A DNA stretch of 64,000 nucleotides from Nodosilinea sp. E11 (GCF_032813545.1 NZ_CP136520.1:428001-492000); one strand, 5' to 3'; positions 1 through 8,912 are shown, counted from the first letter of the stretch. Translations and numbers: made by a program. The notes: generated by a model not told the origin, from the sequence alone.

Positions 1-640
1 GAAAGAGTCTGTCTCGTTCTGTATTTCGGCTGCATTAATTTTTGTCTAGAGCGCAGAACATTGGGCTCTACTACCGTGCCACCCAACCGACCTTTGAAAC
101 TACGACCTAGATGTGGCTGAAGACTAGAGGGACGATCGCCCCAGGCGGTCGATTGTCGCGATCGCCAACACATCCCTGTAGGGGCATTGCAGTGTGTCAC
201 GCGCTGTAAGGTTGTGGCCCCATCGGCGATATAAGGTTATGCCCCCAGATGCACCTCAAATAGATTCCCATTGCCACAGGAATGACAGATAGGGATCATT
301 GCAAACCAAACGTCCTAAAGATATCGGCTATGGCTCTAGCGGCAGGCATTTCCGTTTTTACGGGAATCCGGGTTAACCATGGGTTGTTTCCTAAGGCCCT
401 GGGCCGACAAAAGCGTTCAGAATGACCTGGGTTACCCTCCATGGCAAAACTTCGACGTTACATTCAGTCGTAAAACACCACTCAAATCAACACCAAACGG
501 CATTGACAATCACCGACAGCCACCCTTGTAGCACCGCTTTTTAACCCTTTTTGAATAGAAATTAACCTTTATGGGTGTCCTGCCAGAGCGATCGCCAGCT
601 TGTTAGGATCGATAGCACATCCATAGCAATGGGAGATTCT
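1..640. other. Intergenic/leader region, no gene seen
   Basis: No credible coding sequence was found in this stretch. It contains HIP1-like octamers near 130-165 and a short stretch around 171-250 that resembles the GTAGGGGC-type intergenic repeats found elsewhere in the window, but no complete copy. A TTGACA hexamer at 503-508 is not followed by a convincing -10 box. The region may hold the promoter of the gene starting at 641. Confidence 0.5.
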
Positions 641-1156
641 ATGACTCGCTTTCTCGTAGCCGTAGTCGATGGTGCCAGGGCTTGCTTCTTCAGCTTAGAA
701 CCCCTAGCGGCACCGGAGCTAGAATCTGGCCCCGATTTGATGGAGCGCGGTGAATTGCTCAACCCCGCCATTGAAATGGCCGGGCAAGATCTGTGGGCCA
801 ACACCAAAACCGGTCGCAATCGGGGGAACGGCAGCCGTGGCCACAGCTACGACGATCACCGGAGCAATCACTTGGTTGAGTTTGAACGCCGCTTTGCCCT
901 GGCCATTGGGGCTCAGATAGACCATCTCATGGTCCACTACGATCTAAACACCCTAGTGCTGGTGGCAGAGCCCCAAATTTTGGGTCTTTTGCGCGAATGC
1001 GCGGCGGGCACCTATGGGCGATCTCACCAGGTGCAAGAACTAGCCAAAGACCTGTGCTGGATGAAACCCCGCCAGCTACAGGAATACTTGGCCCAACGAG
1101 GGGTGCTGCCTACCCGCCAGGTAGCCCTAGCCGTTGGGCGAACGCCCCAGCGCTGA
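641..1156 (+). CDS. Host attachment-like protein (baeRF/Host_attach family)
   Basis: This 171-residue soluble protein starts with a beta strand typical of the family (MTRFLVAVVDGARACFF), has a low-complexity middle (NRGNGSRGHSYDDH) and a C-terminal half with the pattern LVLVAEPQILGLLRE, close to the 'host attachment protein' family named after an Agrobacterium protein and related to release-factor-like folds. The biochemical role of this family is unsettled. The reading frame is open upstream to 575, but the ATG at 641 is chosen because GGGAG lies six bases before it and the family begins there. No signal peptide or membrane segment is visible. It is monocistronic: its neighbour is on the opposite strand, ending 83 bp downstream. 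Confidence 0.7.
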   Translation: MTRFLVAVVDGARACFFSLEPLAAPELESGPDLMERGELLNPAIEMAGQDLWANTKTGRNRGNGSRGHSYDDHRSNHLVEFERRFALAIGAQIDHLMVHYDLNTLVLVAEPQILGLLRECAAGTYGRSHQVQELAKDLCWMKPRQLQEYLAQRGVLPTRQVALAVGRTPQR

Positions 1157-1239
1157 GCCAAGTCTCCTGCCTCTGTAGACGGGAACGGTCTATATCGCTG
1201 GCTATAGCAGATTGAGCTGAGACTCAATCTTTGCGATAG

Positions 1240-2595
1240 CTAGGCCTGATCAAAGCCACCTAAGGCCAGGGGTTGACTGACCAGAGCCAAGGCCTCGGCC
1301 AGCGGTAGGGGGTGGCTAAACAAAAAGCCCTGGCCAATGTCGCAGCCCATAGTTTGCAGGGTCGCCATCTGGGCCGGGGTTTCTATGCCCTCGGCCACGG
1401 TGGGTAAGCCTAGCTGGTGGGCAATGTCGATAATTGAGCCGACCAAGATTTTGGCGCGATCGCTGGTGCACAGCTTGTGAATAAACGATCGATCAATTTT
1501 CAAACAGTCAATCTCACAGCGCTCTAGGTAATTGAGGCTAGAGTAGCCCGTGCCAAAATCGTCGAGCGAGACCTCAAAGCCAGCGGCGCGGCATTTTCCG
1601 ATCGCATCAATGGCCTCAATCTCGTTTAAAAAGATCCGCTCTGTGACCTCTAACTTAATCTGTTGGGCATTTACTCCATGGCGGTGGGTACAGGCCAGAA
1701 GTCGATCAAAGAAATTGGCCTGTTGAAACTGTCTAGCTGAAATATTGATACTAATAAAAAAGTCGCTGTGCTCTAAACCTAAGTAATCAAACTGATGTTG
1801 AAAGTGACGCAGATCGGCGCAGGAATGCTCTAAAATCCAGTCGCCCATGGGCAAAATTAGCGAGGTCTCTTCGGCCAAGGCAACGAACTGTTGAGGGGCC
1901 ACCATACCGCGTTGGGGGCAGGGCCATCGTAGCAGCGATTCGAACCCAACAATTTTGCGCGTGTTTAAATCTAAAAGGGGCTGATACACCAGCGAGAGTT
2001 CGTCATTCCGCACCGCACTTTGTAGGTCCGACTCTAGCTTAATGTCGTCTAAAATTTGCTGGTACTGCTGGCTTCTCACGTAGGCCGTCTCAGGTACAGC
2101 TGGTCTGGGCAAGCCAATATGGGGATTGGTCAAGGTCTTGAGATAGGCGTTGTAGGCACGATTGCGGTGAAGGGACACCGCAAGGAGCAACCGCACCATG
2201 GGCGATGATGACTCAATGCGCTCTGCCACCTGGGCGGCTGACACCACAATGCAACGGCAGGGGCCAATGGCCTTGGCCGAGGCAGAGCGAGTCGAGGCAT
2301 CAATAATGCCCATCTCTCCAAAAAAATCGCCGGGACCTAACACATTGAGTTGAAGAGAATCATGGCCGGTGCCAACAAAAATTTCGACATAGCCAGACTC
2401 AATGATATAGGCTTTATCGGCAGAATTGCCCTCTGAAAAAATAGTTTCACCAGCATTAAAAAGACGAGTATTACAATCTGGAAATACAGCAATATCGGTT
2501 ATTAGGGCATTGTGCTCATTAACCGTTGGGTTGGTTTCCATAGTGGCCGGTACCCCAGAGGGTAAAGAACTGGATAAAGCCGTGACTTTTTTCAT
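1240..2595 (-). CDS. Cyclic-nucleotide-binding / EAL phosphodiesterase fusion
   Basis: This 451-residue cytoplasmic protein joins two second-messenger domains. Residues ~35-150 form a cNMP-binding beta-barrel (phosphate-binding cassette FGEMGIIDASTRSASA with the conserved Arg). Residues ~190-440 form an EAL domain that in active members hydrolyses cyclic di-GMP. Visible EAL motifs are GFESLLRW (Ala of EAL replaced by Ser), EVTE, DDFGTGYSSL, KIDRSF and VAEGIET with the final GQGF, so the metal-binding and catalytic acids look intact. cAMP- or cGMP-gated c-di-GMP breakdown is inferred, not shown. No membrane segment is present. The gene stands alone, divergent from the malate dehydrogenase gene. 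Confidence 0.88.
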   Translation of the reverse strand: MKKVTALSSSLPSGVPATMETNPTVNEHNALITDIAVFPDCNTRLFNAGETIFSEGNSADKAYIIESGYVEIFVGTGHDSLQLNVLGPGDFFGEMGIIDASTRSASAKAIGPCRCIVVSAAQVAERIESSSPMVRLLLAVSLHRNRAYNAYLKTLTNPHIGLPRPAVPETAYVRSQQYQQILDDIKLESDLQSAVRNDELSLVYQPLLDLNTRKIVGFESLLRWPCPQRGMVAPQQFVALAEETSLILPMGDWILEHSCADLRHFQHQFDYLGLEHSDFFISINISARQFQQANFFDRLLACTHRHGVNAQQIKLEVTERIFLNEIEAIDAIGKCRAAGFEVSLDDFGTGYSSLNYLERCEIDCLKIDRSFIHKLCTSDRAKILVGSIIDIAHQLGLPTVAEGIETPAQMATLQTMGCDIGQGFLFSHPLPLAEALALVSQPLALGGFDQA

Positions 2596-2868
2596 AACAG
2601 GAACAAGTTTGGGAGCCTTACTCTAGCATCCCTTATTTATCTGAGGTCGTTCATAGACCAACTATGAAGTGTCAGTGTTTATTGTGAAAAGTTGTAGTCA
2701 ATCACAGGATTATCGTAGAGCTGTCACACCTCGCTGTGATCTATATCACAACAGCTTAAGGCTGAATTGTCTAGCACTTAACCGGCGATCGGCAATATCG
2801 CTCGGCCTGATCCAGGTTCCCTGGTAGGCTAAGGGCACCCAAAGCACCCACCTAGACCCCGTACCGCC

Positions 2869-3834
2869 ATGACCAATGCCTTGCCTCTGCCCCGCCGTTC
2901 TAGCCAGGTCACCGTAGTCGGGGCTGGCAACGTGGGTAGCACATTAGCCCAGCGCTTGCTCGAACGTAACCTGGCCGATGTCGTGCTGGTCGATATTGTG
3001 GCTGGGCGCCCCCAGGGGGTAGCCCTTGACCTCTCCCAGGCGGCGGGCAGCGAGGGCCACAACCGCACCATTGTGGGCACCAACGACTACCAAGACACCG
3101 CCAACTCAGACATTGTGGTAATTACCGCTGGGCTGCCCCGCCGCCCCGGCATGACCCGCGACGACCTTACCCAGGTCAACGGCAAGATTGTGGTCGATAC
3201 TCTGCGCCAGGCGCTGGCCGTATCACCTGGGGCCAGCGTAATTGTAGTTACCAATCCGCTCGATGTGATGACTTACTTAGCCTGGCGGGTTAGCGGCTTG
3301 CCGCCTCAGCAGGTCATGGGCATGGCCGGGGTGCTCGACTCGGCCCGGTTCCAAACCTTCATTGCCTGGGAGTTGGGGGTGCCTCCCCAGGATGTCTCGG
3401 CGATGGTGTTGGGTGGCCACGGCGACCTGATGGTGCCTCTGCCCAGCTACACCACCGTCAGCGGCATTCCGGTGGCTGAGCTGATGCCGGCCTCCCGCTT
3501 GCAGGCGTTAATCGATCGCACTCGCAACGGTGGCGCTGAAATTGTGCAACTGCTCAAGCAGGGAGGGGCTTACTATGCCCCAGCCTCTTCTGCCTGTGTG
3601 ATGGTCGAGGCCATCTTGCGCAATCAGCGGCGAATTTTGCCCCTGGCTGCCCACCTCACGGGCCAGTACGGCCTAGAAGATCTCTGTCTGGGAGTGCCCT
3701 GTCGTCTAGGCCAGACCGGCATTGAAGCAATTCTAGAACTGTCGCTTACCCCGACAGAGCAGGCGGCCCTAGAGCGATCGGCAGCGGCGGTTAAAGAGCA
3801 GCTGCAGCAGGCCCTGGCGCTCTTAGAATCGTGA
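2869..3834 (+). CDS. mdh: Malate dehydrogenase (LDH-like type)
   Basis: The 321-residue product should interconvert malate and oxaloacetate with NAD(H). The Rossmann motif VGAGNVGST lies near residue 17, followed by the acidic VDI that prefers NAD. RRPGMTRDDL carries the substrate-loop arginines expected for malate; an LDH would have Gln at the specificity position. Further family motifs are VTNPLDVMTY, GMAGVLDSAR (substrate Arg) and LGGHGDLMVPL (catalytic His). Length matches bacterial LDH-type MDH (about 310-325). The ATG at 2869 is used although no strong ribosome-binding site is seen. In cyanobacteria this enzyme closes the C4 branch of the TCA pathway. The gene appears monocistronic. Confidence 0.93.
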   Translation: MTNALPLPRRSSQVTVVGAGNVGSTLAQRLLERNLADVVLVDIVAGRPQGVALDLSQAAGSEGHNRTIVGTNDYQDTANSDIVVITAGLPRRPGMTRDDLTQVNGKIVVDTLRQALAVSPGASVIVVTNPLDVMTYLAWRVSGLPPQQVMGMAGVLDSARFQTFIAWELGVPPQDVSAMVLGGHGDLMVPLPSYTTVSGIPVAELMPASRLQALIDRTRNGGAEIVQLLKQGGAYYAPASSACVMVEAILRNQRRILPLAAHLTGQYGLEDLCLGVPCRLGQTGIEAILELSLTPTEQAALERSAAAVKEQLQQALALLES

Positions 3835-3960
3835 TCTATGCCATTTAGCCACGGCTAGGGGCTTAGCTTTGGCTCTGGGCCAGGGGGTAATGTGCCTAAC
3901 CCATCTAGGGAGCCTGAGGCTCAACCTGAGTTACCCTAAACACCTGTTGATCTAAACCCC

Positions 3961-5313
3961 ATGACCTCCACTGCCTTGCCCGAGTTCTTGCGTTATTCTG
4001 CCGATCACTACTGGCTAAAAAACGCCCGATTGCCCCTGGTCTGCTTAGATGACTCGGTGCCCTGGAAGACGGCGATCGCAGCCTTAGCCGCCCCACCCGT
4101 TTCCGAAGATCTAGTGGCTGCCCATATAGAAATTGAGCATGGACGCATTGCGGCGATTGTGCCCGCCAGTCAGGCCCTGAACCCAGCGCAACCGGCCTGG
4201 GACCTGCGCCAGGGTCTAGTATGGCCCTGCTTTGTCGACTGCCATACCCACCTTGACAAAGGCCAAACCTGGTTTCGCCACCCCAACCCCGACGGCACCT
4301 TTGACTCAGCCCTAGCGGCCGCCAGCGCCGACCAGCGCCACTGGAGCGCCGCCGACCTCTACCCTCGCATGGACTTTGGGCTGCGGTGTAGCTATGCCCA
4401 CGGCACCCAGGCGGTGCGCACCCATTTAGATGCCCTCAATGGGCAGGCCGACATTAGCTTTGCGGTGTTTGATCGGCTGCGGCAGGAGTGGGCAGGCAAA
4501 ATTGCCCTCCAAGCCGTGTCCCTGGTGTCGATGGACTACTACGATGACCCCGCCGCCGAGACCTTGGCCGATACCGTTGCCCGCTACGGCGGTATTCTAG
4601 GCGGCGTAATCTACCCCCAACCCGGTATTGAAGCCCAGATCGATCGCGCCTTTGCCCTGGCTGAAGCTCGGGGGCTAGACCTCGACTTTCATGTCGATGA
4701 GAGCCTTGACCCCGAGGCCGAGGGGTTGCGCATCGTAGCCGAAACCAAGCTGCGGCGAGGGTTTAGGGGCCGGGTTAACTGCGGTCACTGCTGTAGTCTG
4801 TCGGTACAGGCCAGCGATCGCGCCCAATCTACCCTCGCTCGGCTCAAAGCCGCCGACATTAGCGTCGTCAGCCTACCCCTGTGCAATCTCTATCTGCAAG
4901 ACCGACAGCCCGGCACCATGCCCCGCTACCGAGGGGTTACCCTACTGCCCGAGCTGCGCCAGTTTGAGGTGGCCGTCGCCCTAGCCAGCGACAACTGCCG
5001 CGATGCCTTTTTTGCCTACGGCGACCACGACATGGTGGAGGTGTTTACCCATTCGGTTCGTATTGGCCAGCTCGATCGCCCCATCGGCGACTGGCCCCTG
5101 GCGGTAACCCGCACCCCAGCAAAAATTATGGGTCTAGAGGCTGGGTTGATCGGGGTAGGTCGCCCCGCCGATTTAGTTCTGTTCAAAGCTCGCAGCTTTA
5201 GCGAGCTGCTGTCGCGGCCCCAGGGCGATCGCAGGGTGCTGCGCCAGGGTACCGCCATCGACACCACCCCGCCCGACTACGCCGAACTCGATGCCCTGAT
5301 GGGTCTAAGCTAA
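3961..5313 (+). CDS. Amidohydrolase, cytosine deaminase-like
   Basis: This 450-residue member of the metal-dependent amidohydrolase superfamily is closest by motif to CodA-type cytosine deaminases. Metal and catalytic motifs are the HxH of DCHTHLDKG (near residue 97), FHVDE (third His and catalytic Glu), GHCCSL (fourth His) and ASDNCRD (Asp). The N-terminus contains the small beta-sandwich strands seen in the family, and the C-terminus the usual GRPADLVLF segment. The likely reaction is hydrolytic deamination of cytosine or a related ring, but creatinine, isoguanine or other substrates cannot be excluded from sequence. It lies 126 bp after mdh on the same strand with no obvious functional link. 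Confidence 0.82.
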   Translation: MTSTALPEFLRYSADHYWLKNARLPLVCLDDSVPWKTAIAALAAPPVSEDLVAAHIEIEHGRIAAIVPASQALNPAQPAWDLRQGLVWPCFVDCHTHLDKGQTWFRHPNPDGTFDSALAAASADQRHWSAADLYPRMDFGLRCSYAHGTQAVRTHLDALNGQADISFAVFDRLRQEWAGKIALQAVSLVSMDYYDDPAAETLADTVARYGGILGGVIYPQPGIEAQIDRAFALAEARGLDLDFHVDESLDPEAEGLRIVAETKLRRGFRGRVNCGHCCSLSVQASDRAQSTLARLKAADISVVSLPLCNLYLQDRQPGTMPRYRGVTLLPELRQFEVAVALASDNCRDAFFAYGDHDMVEVFTHSVRIGQLDRPIGDWPLAVTRTPAKIMGLEAGLIGVGRPADLVLFKARSFSELLSRPQGDRRVLRQGTAIDTTPPDYAELDALMGLS

Positions 5314-5319
5314 ATCGGT

Positions 5320-5430
5320 GGTTGCAATTAAACGTAGGATGGGGCAAAGGGCCATACCCGTGCCCATCGCCCTGATGATGGGCACGCGATGCTTTGCCCA
5401 TCCTACGCGGGGTTTATATTTAATTGAGCC
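5320..5430. repeat. Long inverted repeat with GTAGGATGGG arms
   Basis: An imperfect hairpin element fills the gap after the deaminase gene. The outer arms read CAATTAAA (from 5325) and TTTAATTG (to 5426). Inner arms are GTAGGATGGG (5354 on) and its complement ending near 5406, and the centre is a third arm pair, GTGCCCATC / GATGGGCAC. GTAGGATGGG-type palindromes are common dispersed repeats in cyanobacteria. It may also act as a terminator for the gene ending at 5313. No second full copy was seen in this window. Confidence 0.6.
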
Positions 5431-5641
5431 TTCCTACTTAGCCGCGGGGAACCTTACCCCCAACAACCTGGAAAACCGAACCCCGCTCTAACCCTAGGTT
5501 TGCTAGGCTTGAGCCACAACTAGATTGAGCGTTGTCTGCCCTGGCTTTAGCCGCACCCGCTGCGACCCTCAGGGCCAGAGTTGACTACAATAAAATCGCT
5601 CTGCAGAGCAAGATTAGGCGCAGGTTTATAGGAGGACGGGA

Positions 5642-6622
5642 ATGGCTGCTACGGGCTTTAAAGACTATTACGCCGTGTTGGGGGTTAGCCGCACCGCGGA
5701 TGCCGACGATATTAAGCAGTCGTTTCGCAAACTAGCCCGCAAGTACCACCCCGACGTTAACCCCAACGACAAAACCGCCGAGGCCAAGTTTAAGGAGGTC
5801 AGTGAAGCCTACGAGGTGCTCTCTGACCCCGACAAGCGGAAGAAGTATGACCAGTATGGGCAATACTGGCAGCAGGCCAGCCGGGCTGGGGCCGGCACCC
5901 CCTACGGTAGCCCGGGCGACATGGGCGGTTTTGACTTTAGCAACTATGGCAGCTTCGATGAGTTTATCAACGAACTGCTGGGCCGCTTTGCCACCTCTGG
6001 CGGCAGTGGCCGCACTTACCCCTACGGCACCCCGGCAGGCGGGCCGAGCGGGGCAGGGTTTGGCTATGACCCCAGTGTCGGTCAATCCTTTGATCAGGAG
6101 GCCTCCATTCGCCTCACCTTTAGTGAAGCCTTCCACGGAGCCCAAAAGCGACTACGCATTGGCAATGACAATGTTGAGGTGCGCATTCCCCCAGGGGCAA
6201 AACAGGGCAGCAAAATTCGACTCAAGGGCAAAGGCCCCCTCAACCCTTACACCAAGCAGCCCGCCGATATTTATCTAGTCGTGCAGCTCGATACTCACAG
6301 CTTCTTTAAGCTAGAAGGCGATAGCCTCACCGCTGAGGTGCCCATTGCCCCCGACGAAGCCGTGTTGGGCGGCAAAATTGATGTGCCCACCCCCGATGGC
6401 AGCGTGACTATGAACCTACCGGCAGGCACTCGCTCGGGCCAGAGCCTGCGGCTGCGGGGGAAGGGCTGGCCTCGCCCCAAGGGCGATCGCGGCGACCTGC
6501 TGATCAAAGTTGTGATCACCCCACCCGCTAGCCTCAGCGACAGCGAGCGTCAGCTCTACGAGCAAATTCGCCAGAGCCGCACCGTTAGCCCCCGCCAAAG
6601 CTTGGTCAACAACCATCTCTAA
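5642..6622 (+). CDS. DnaJ-family co-chaperone without zinc finger (CbpA/DnaJ2 type)
   Basis: This 326-residue type-II Hsp40 stimulates a DnaK-type Hsp70. The J domain (residues ~5-72) contains the essential HPD in KYHPDVNP. A Gly/Phe/Ser/Tyr-rich linker (~75-150, with repeated YG and GG) leads into two beta-sandwich C-terminal substrate-binding domains (~160-310: [38 protein letters not shown]). The CxxCxGxG zinc-finger cluster of DnaJ is absent, which places it with CbpA/DnaJ2. The start is firm: AGGAGG lies seven bases before the ATG. An AT-rich ACAATAAAAT just upstream could be a -10 region. The gene stands alone. Confidence 0.93.
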   Translation: MAATGFKDYYAVLGVSRTADADDIKQSFRKLARKYHPDVNPNDKTAEAKFKEVSEAYEVLSDPDKRKKYDQYGQYWQQASRAGAGTPYGSPGDMGGFDFSNYGSFDEFINELLGRFATSGGSGRTYPYGTPAGGPSGAGFGYDPSVGQSFDQEASIRLTFSEAFHGAQKRLRIGNDNVEVRIPPGAKQGSKIRLKGKGPLNPYTKQPADIYLVVQLDTHSFFKLEGDSLTAEVPIAPDEAVLGGKIDVPTPDGSVTMNLPAGTRSGQSLRLRGKGWPRPKGDRGDLLIKVVITPPASLSDSERQLYEQIRQSRTVSPRQSLVNNHL

Positions 6623-6725
6623 TACCGAATCCGAATTCCATACCCCCAATATCCAACCAGCCAACCGTAGGGGCGCATGGCATGCGCCCTGCCGAACCGG
6701 GGGTTAACCAAACAGGATTTAGTAT
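6622..6725. repeat. Family B intergenic repeat, copy 1
   Basis: A ~104-bp element begins at the stop codon of the DnaJ gene. It is bounded by inverted ends ATACCGAATCC and GGATTTAGTAT and contains a GTAGGGGCGCATGGCATGCGCCC palindromic centre (6668-6690). Seven further copies or derivatives were recognised in the window (see finding). No coding potential. Confidence 0.75.
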
Positions 6726-6737
6726 AGAACCCAGCAA

Positions 6738-6757
6738 CAAAAAGCCCCAGGGGCTTC
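6738..6757 (-). terminator. Rho-independent terminator-like hairpin
   Basis: On the minus strand AAGCCCC-T-GGGGCTT is followed by TTTG, a short hairpin with a brief T-run. It is placed about 50 bases past the stop of the minus-strand membrane protein gene that ends at 6806. The loop is very short, so confidence is moderate. Confidence 0.5.
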
Positions 6758-6805
6758 CTTAGAGAAGCATCCTAGGGCTGGCTTAGCCGAGACAGGACTG
6801 AGCGC

Positions 6806-7339
6806 TTAAATCTCCTCAGCCCGGCTGAGGTCGCCGTAGAGTAGGCTCAGCAGGGCACCGCAGCCCAGCAGTTTTAGGGCTTCAAGGCCAAAGTAGAGGC
6901 CGTGCATTTGGTTCATGGCGGCGGGCACTTCAAGGGTGGTGGCAAAGGGGTCTAGGGCGGTGCCCAGGGCACCCATGGCCGGGGCCACGGCGTAGGTGAG
7001 CACTAGGGTCACTGCCAGTAGGCCTAGGCCTAGCTCCATGGCCCAGCGGCTGCGTAGGCCGCTAGCGACAACAGGCCGCTGGGGGCGAGACTGGCGAGCT
7101 ACCAACAGCCCGGTCAAAATGACTCCGGCACACAGTAGTTCTAAACGGTTAAACACCCAAAACATGGCGTAGCCCGTCGAGCCAAAGTCAGGCTGGCTCA
7201 TCATGCCCCCCACAAACAAACCGGGCATAATGACAAAATCCATCAGCAGACTGCTGCTGAACCAAAACATCAGCGCAAACAAAACCGCTCCCACCCAGCG
7301 GGTGGGCCGAGCAGCGGCAGGGTTAGACAGGGTATTCAT
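6806..7339 (-). CDS. DUF4149-like integral membrane protein
   Basis: This 177-residue protein has four predicted membrane segments: roughly residues 16-40 (VGAVLFALMFWFSSSLLMDFV), 52-75, 98-118 and 145-165. It resembles the DUF4149/TMEM205-like family, whose function is unknown. The frame opens three bases earlier with TTG, but the ATG at 7339 is the better start, with AAGG about 11 bases upstream. Conserved features are the FWVFNRLEL segment after loop 1 and the NQMHGLYFGLEALKLL motif before the last helix. It is followed by a short terminator and preceded by an untranslated region of about 600 bp. Confidence 0.75.
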   Translation of the reverse strand: MNTLSNPAAARPTRWVGAVLFALMFWFSSSLLMDFVIMPGLFVGGMMSQPDFGSTGYAMFWVFNRLELLCAGVILTGLLVARQSRPQRPVVASGLRSRWAMELGLGLLAVTLVLTYAVAPAMGALGTALDPFATTLEVPAAMNQMHGLYFGLEALKLLGCGALLSLLYGDLSRAEEI

Positions 7340-7949
7340 CAATGTATGCCTTGTGAAATGATGATGAGTGAAGCGGGATGAAGCACTCGCTATTCAGCTG
7401 AGTTCTTTATTTATCAATGATTTCAGCCTAGCTAACTTTGCTGGCTACTGGTGTGAACTATTCTTTCAGCGACGCTATTTTTTCGCCGTTGTAATGTTGC
7501 GATACAAAGGCTGAGAGCGTTGCAGAATAGGGCTCTAGGGGCAGTGTAGGGAGAGTTAGGTGAATCAGCGCGAGAAAAATCGTAACGTGCTGTTATAAAC
7601 GCCGGTTGAGTCGCCTCTGTTCCCTGGGGCGGAGCCGCATTGGTGAGTCTCTCAGCAATGCCCACTAAGCTAAGGGACTTTTGAAAAATGGTTTCTTTAA
7701 GGGTGGGCAGTGCCCATCATACAGCGGCTACAGTCACTGGATTGAGGCTGGTATCTTCTTTCCTGGAAACCGCCTAAGGCTGGGAATGTTGGCCGTGGTA
7801 TAGCTGTAGCCAGTCTGGTTAAGACATTTATCTCTAGAACGTTCAAACGTTCAAACGTTCTGCAGGTTTTGGATGTTCTAACCTAGGTGACTATGGCCAT
7901 ACAAAGACGATGGCTATCTTTGACTACCATTCACCCACCCTCGCTGTTC
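7340..7949. other. Gene-free region carrying two dispersed repeats
   Basis: No gene is supported here. The interval contains a family C repeat (about 7671-7729, core GGGTGGGCAGTGCCCATC) and the first family A hairpin element (7799-7901). The remainder shows no recognisable signal. Confidence 0.6.
7799..7901. repeat. Family A hairpin element, copy 1
   Basis: A 103-bp element starting TATAGCTGTAGCC and ending CTATGGCCATA, with a central run of GTTCAAAC units. The two ends are imperfect inverted repeats of about 30 bp. Same family as the elements at 9108, 19251, 36868, 47012 and 62272. Confidence 0.85.
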
Positions 7950-8330
7950 TCACGGAAATCGACAGACTACCCGACCCAAAATATTGGTCTGGGCAACCAG
8001 GCCAAAGTCACGGCTGTCGGTGCTGGCTGCTGCGTTGAGCCCCTTTAAGAAACAGCCGTCAGCATCCACATACACCACCCATTTGATCAGCCATAGCTCT
8101 GGTTGGCGGGGATGGCGGGCCACCACCAAGTCTCCCGGTTGGGGTACTTGTTGACGATAGGCGGTGGGATCGATCAAAACTTCGCTGCCCGCCTCTAGCA
8201 AAGGCAGCATGGACTCGCCAACTACGCGCAACCGCCGCCGCTGACGCAGTAGCCACAGCACTACATCGGTGACCTGACTGCGGCGCAACTGCGACGGCGG
8301 AGTAACGGCAAAAGCATGATTCACTAGCAA
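7950..8330 (-). CDS. sodX: Nickel-type superoxide dismutase maturation protease (S26-like)
   Basis: This 126-residue protein has the signal-peptidase (S24/S26) fold in compact form. The catalytic Ser lies in VGESMLPLL (residue ~40) and the candidate general-base Lys in LWLIKWV (residue ~83), with PGDLVVARHP between them. It lacks the N-terminal membrane anchor of leader peptidases, as expected for the enzyme that removes the Ni-SOD propeptide. It sits directly downstream of sodN on the same strand, which supports the assignment strongly. No ATG opens the frame: TTG at 8330 or GTG at 8324 must be used. An 18-bp stem-loop lies between it and sodN and may set its expression below that of sodN. 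Confidence 0.88.
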   Translation of the reverse strand: MLVNHAFAVTPPSQLRRSQVTDVVLWLLRQRRRLRVVGESMLPLLEAGSEVLIDPTAYRQQVPQPGDLVVARHPRQPELWLIKWVVYVDADGCFLKGLNAAASTDSRDFGLVAQTNILGRVVCRFP

Positions 8331-8369
8331 CGAACCGGAACGTTAAGCCACAACGTTGAGGTACAAAAC

Positions 8370-8417
8370 GGAGAAGGGATAGAGCCACCTAAGCTTGGAT
8401 GGCTCTATCCCTTCTCC
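8370..8417 (-). promoter_or_regulatory. Perfect 18-bp stem-loop between sodN and sodX
   Basis: Arms 8370-8387 and 8400-8417 are exact complements of 18 bp around a 12-base loop, which itself contains AAGCTT. On the minus strand, the coding sense, the hairpin is followed by GTTTTG rather than a long T-run. It lies 15 bases after the sodN stop and 40 bases before the sodX start. Likely roles are partial termination or stabilisation of the sodN message. Confidence 0.85.
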
Positions 8418-8432
8418 TCCAGCTAAGCTTAA

Positions 8433-8912
8433 CTAGCTAGCGGTGTACCAAGAGACATCGCGGTTCTTGGTAGCCCAAAACATTGTGTGGACCTTCTGCA
8501 CCGCTTCCATCAGTTCGGTCGCGTGCTGTACGCTGACCTCTACTTTGCAGGCCGAGCAGAGCTTGGCGGCTTTCCAGAAGGTGTCGTGCAGGTCGGGGAA
8601 CTGCTCTAGGTGTACAGGCTTAAAGTAGTCGGTCCAGAGAACCAGCAGTTCGTCTTTGGCGATTTGGGCCTGCTCTTCTTTAATGGCAGTAAAGCGGGCA
8701 AAGGTGTTGTGGTAAGCCACAGAAGCCGCCTTGTCGCCGCTGGTGGGCTGCTCTAGATCGACTAGTTTTTTGGTCATTGACAGCACCGCTTCGGCGGCTA
8801 CCCGAGCCGAAGACGGGTCGTAAACGCCGCAGGGGCCATCGCAGTGGGCGTGTACCTCAGCAGCGGGGAACCATGCCTGTAGCTTGGCAATTGCTTGATT
8901 GAGCATAATCAT
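8433..8912 (-). CDS. sodN: Superoxide dismutase, nickel type
   Basis: This 159-residue precursor of Ni-SOD disproportionates superoxide to oxygen and hydrogen peroxide. The diagnostic nickel hook HCDGPCGVYDP starts at residue 23. After removal of a 22-residue propeptide ending VHA, His1, Cys2 and Cys6 would bind nickel. Position 4 is Gly where many family members have Leu. The remaining four-helix-bundle sequence (about 137 mature residues) and its KxVHTMFWATKN C-terminal segment fit the family. Methionine codons at 8912 and 8906 are both possible starts. The propeptide has no Tat or Sec features, so the enzyme is probably cytoplasmic. sodX follows after 102 bp on the same strand. Confidence 0.96.
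   Translation of the reverse strand: MIMLNQAIAKLQAWFPAAEVHAHCDGPCGVYDPSSARVAAEAVLSMTKKLVDLEQPTSGDKAASVAYHNTFARFTAIKEEQAQIAKDELLVLWTDYFKPVHLEQFPDLHDTFWKAAKLCSACKVEVSVQHATELMEAVQKVHTMFWATKNRDVSWYTAS

Noticed and set aside
503-531. Promoter with TTGACA at 503-508
   Set aside because: The hexamer 17 bases downstream (TTGTAG) matches the -10 consensus at only two positions.
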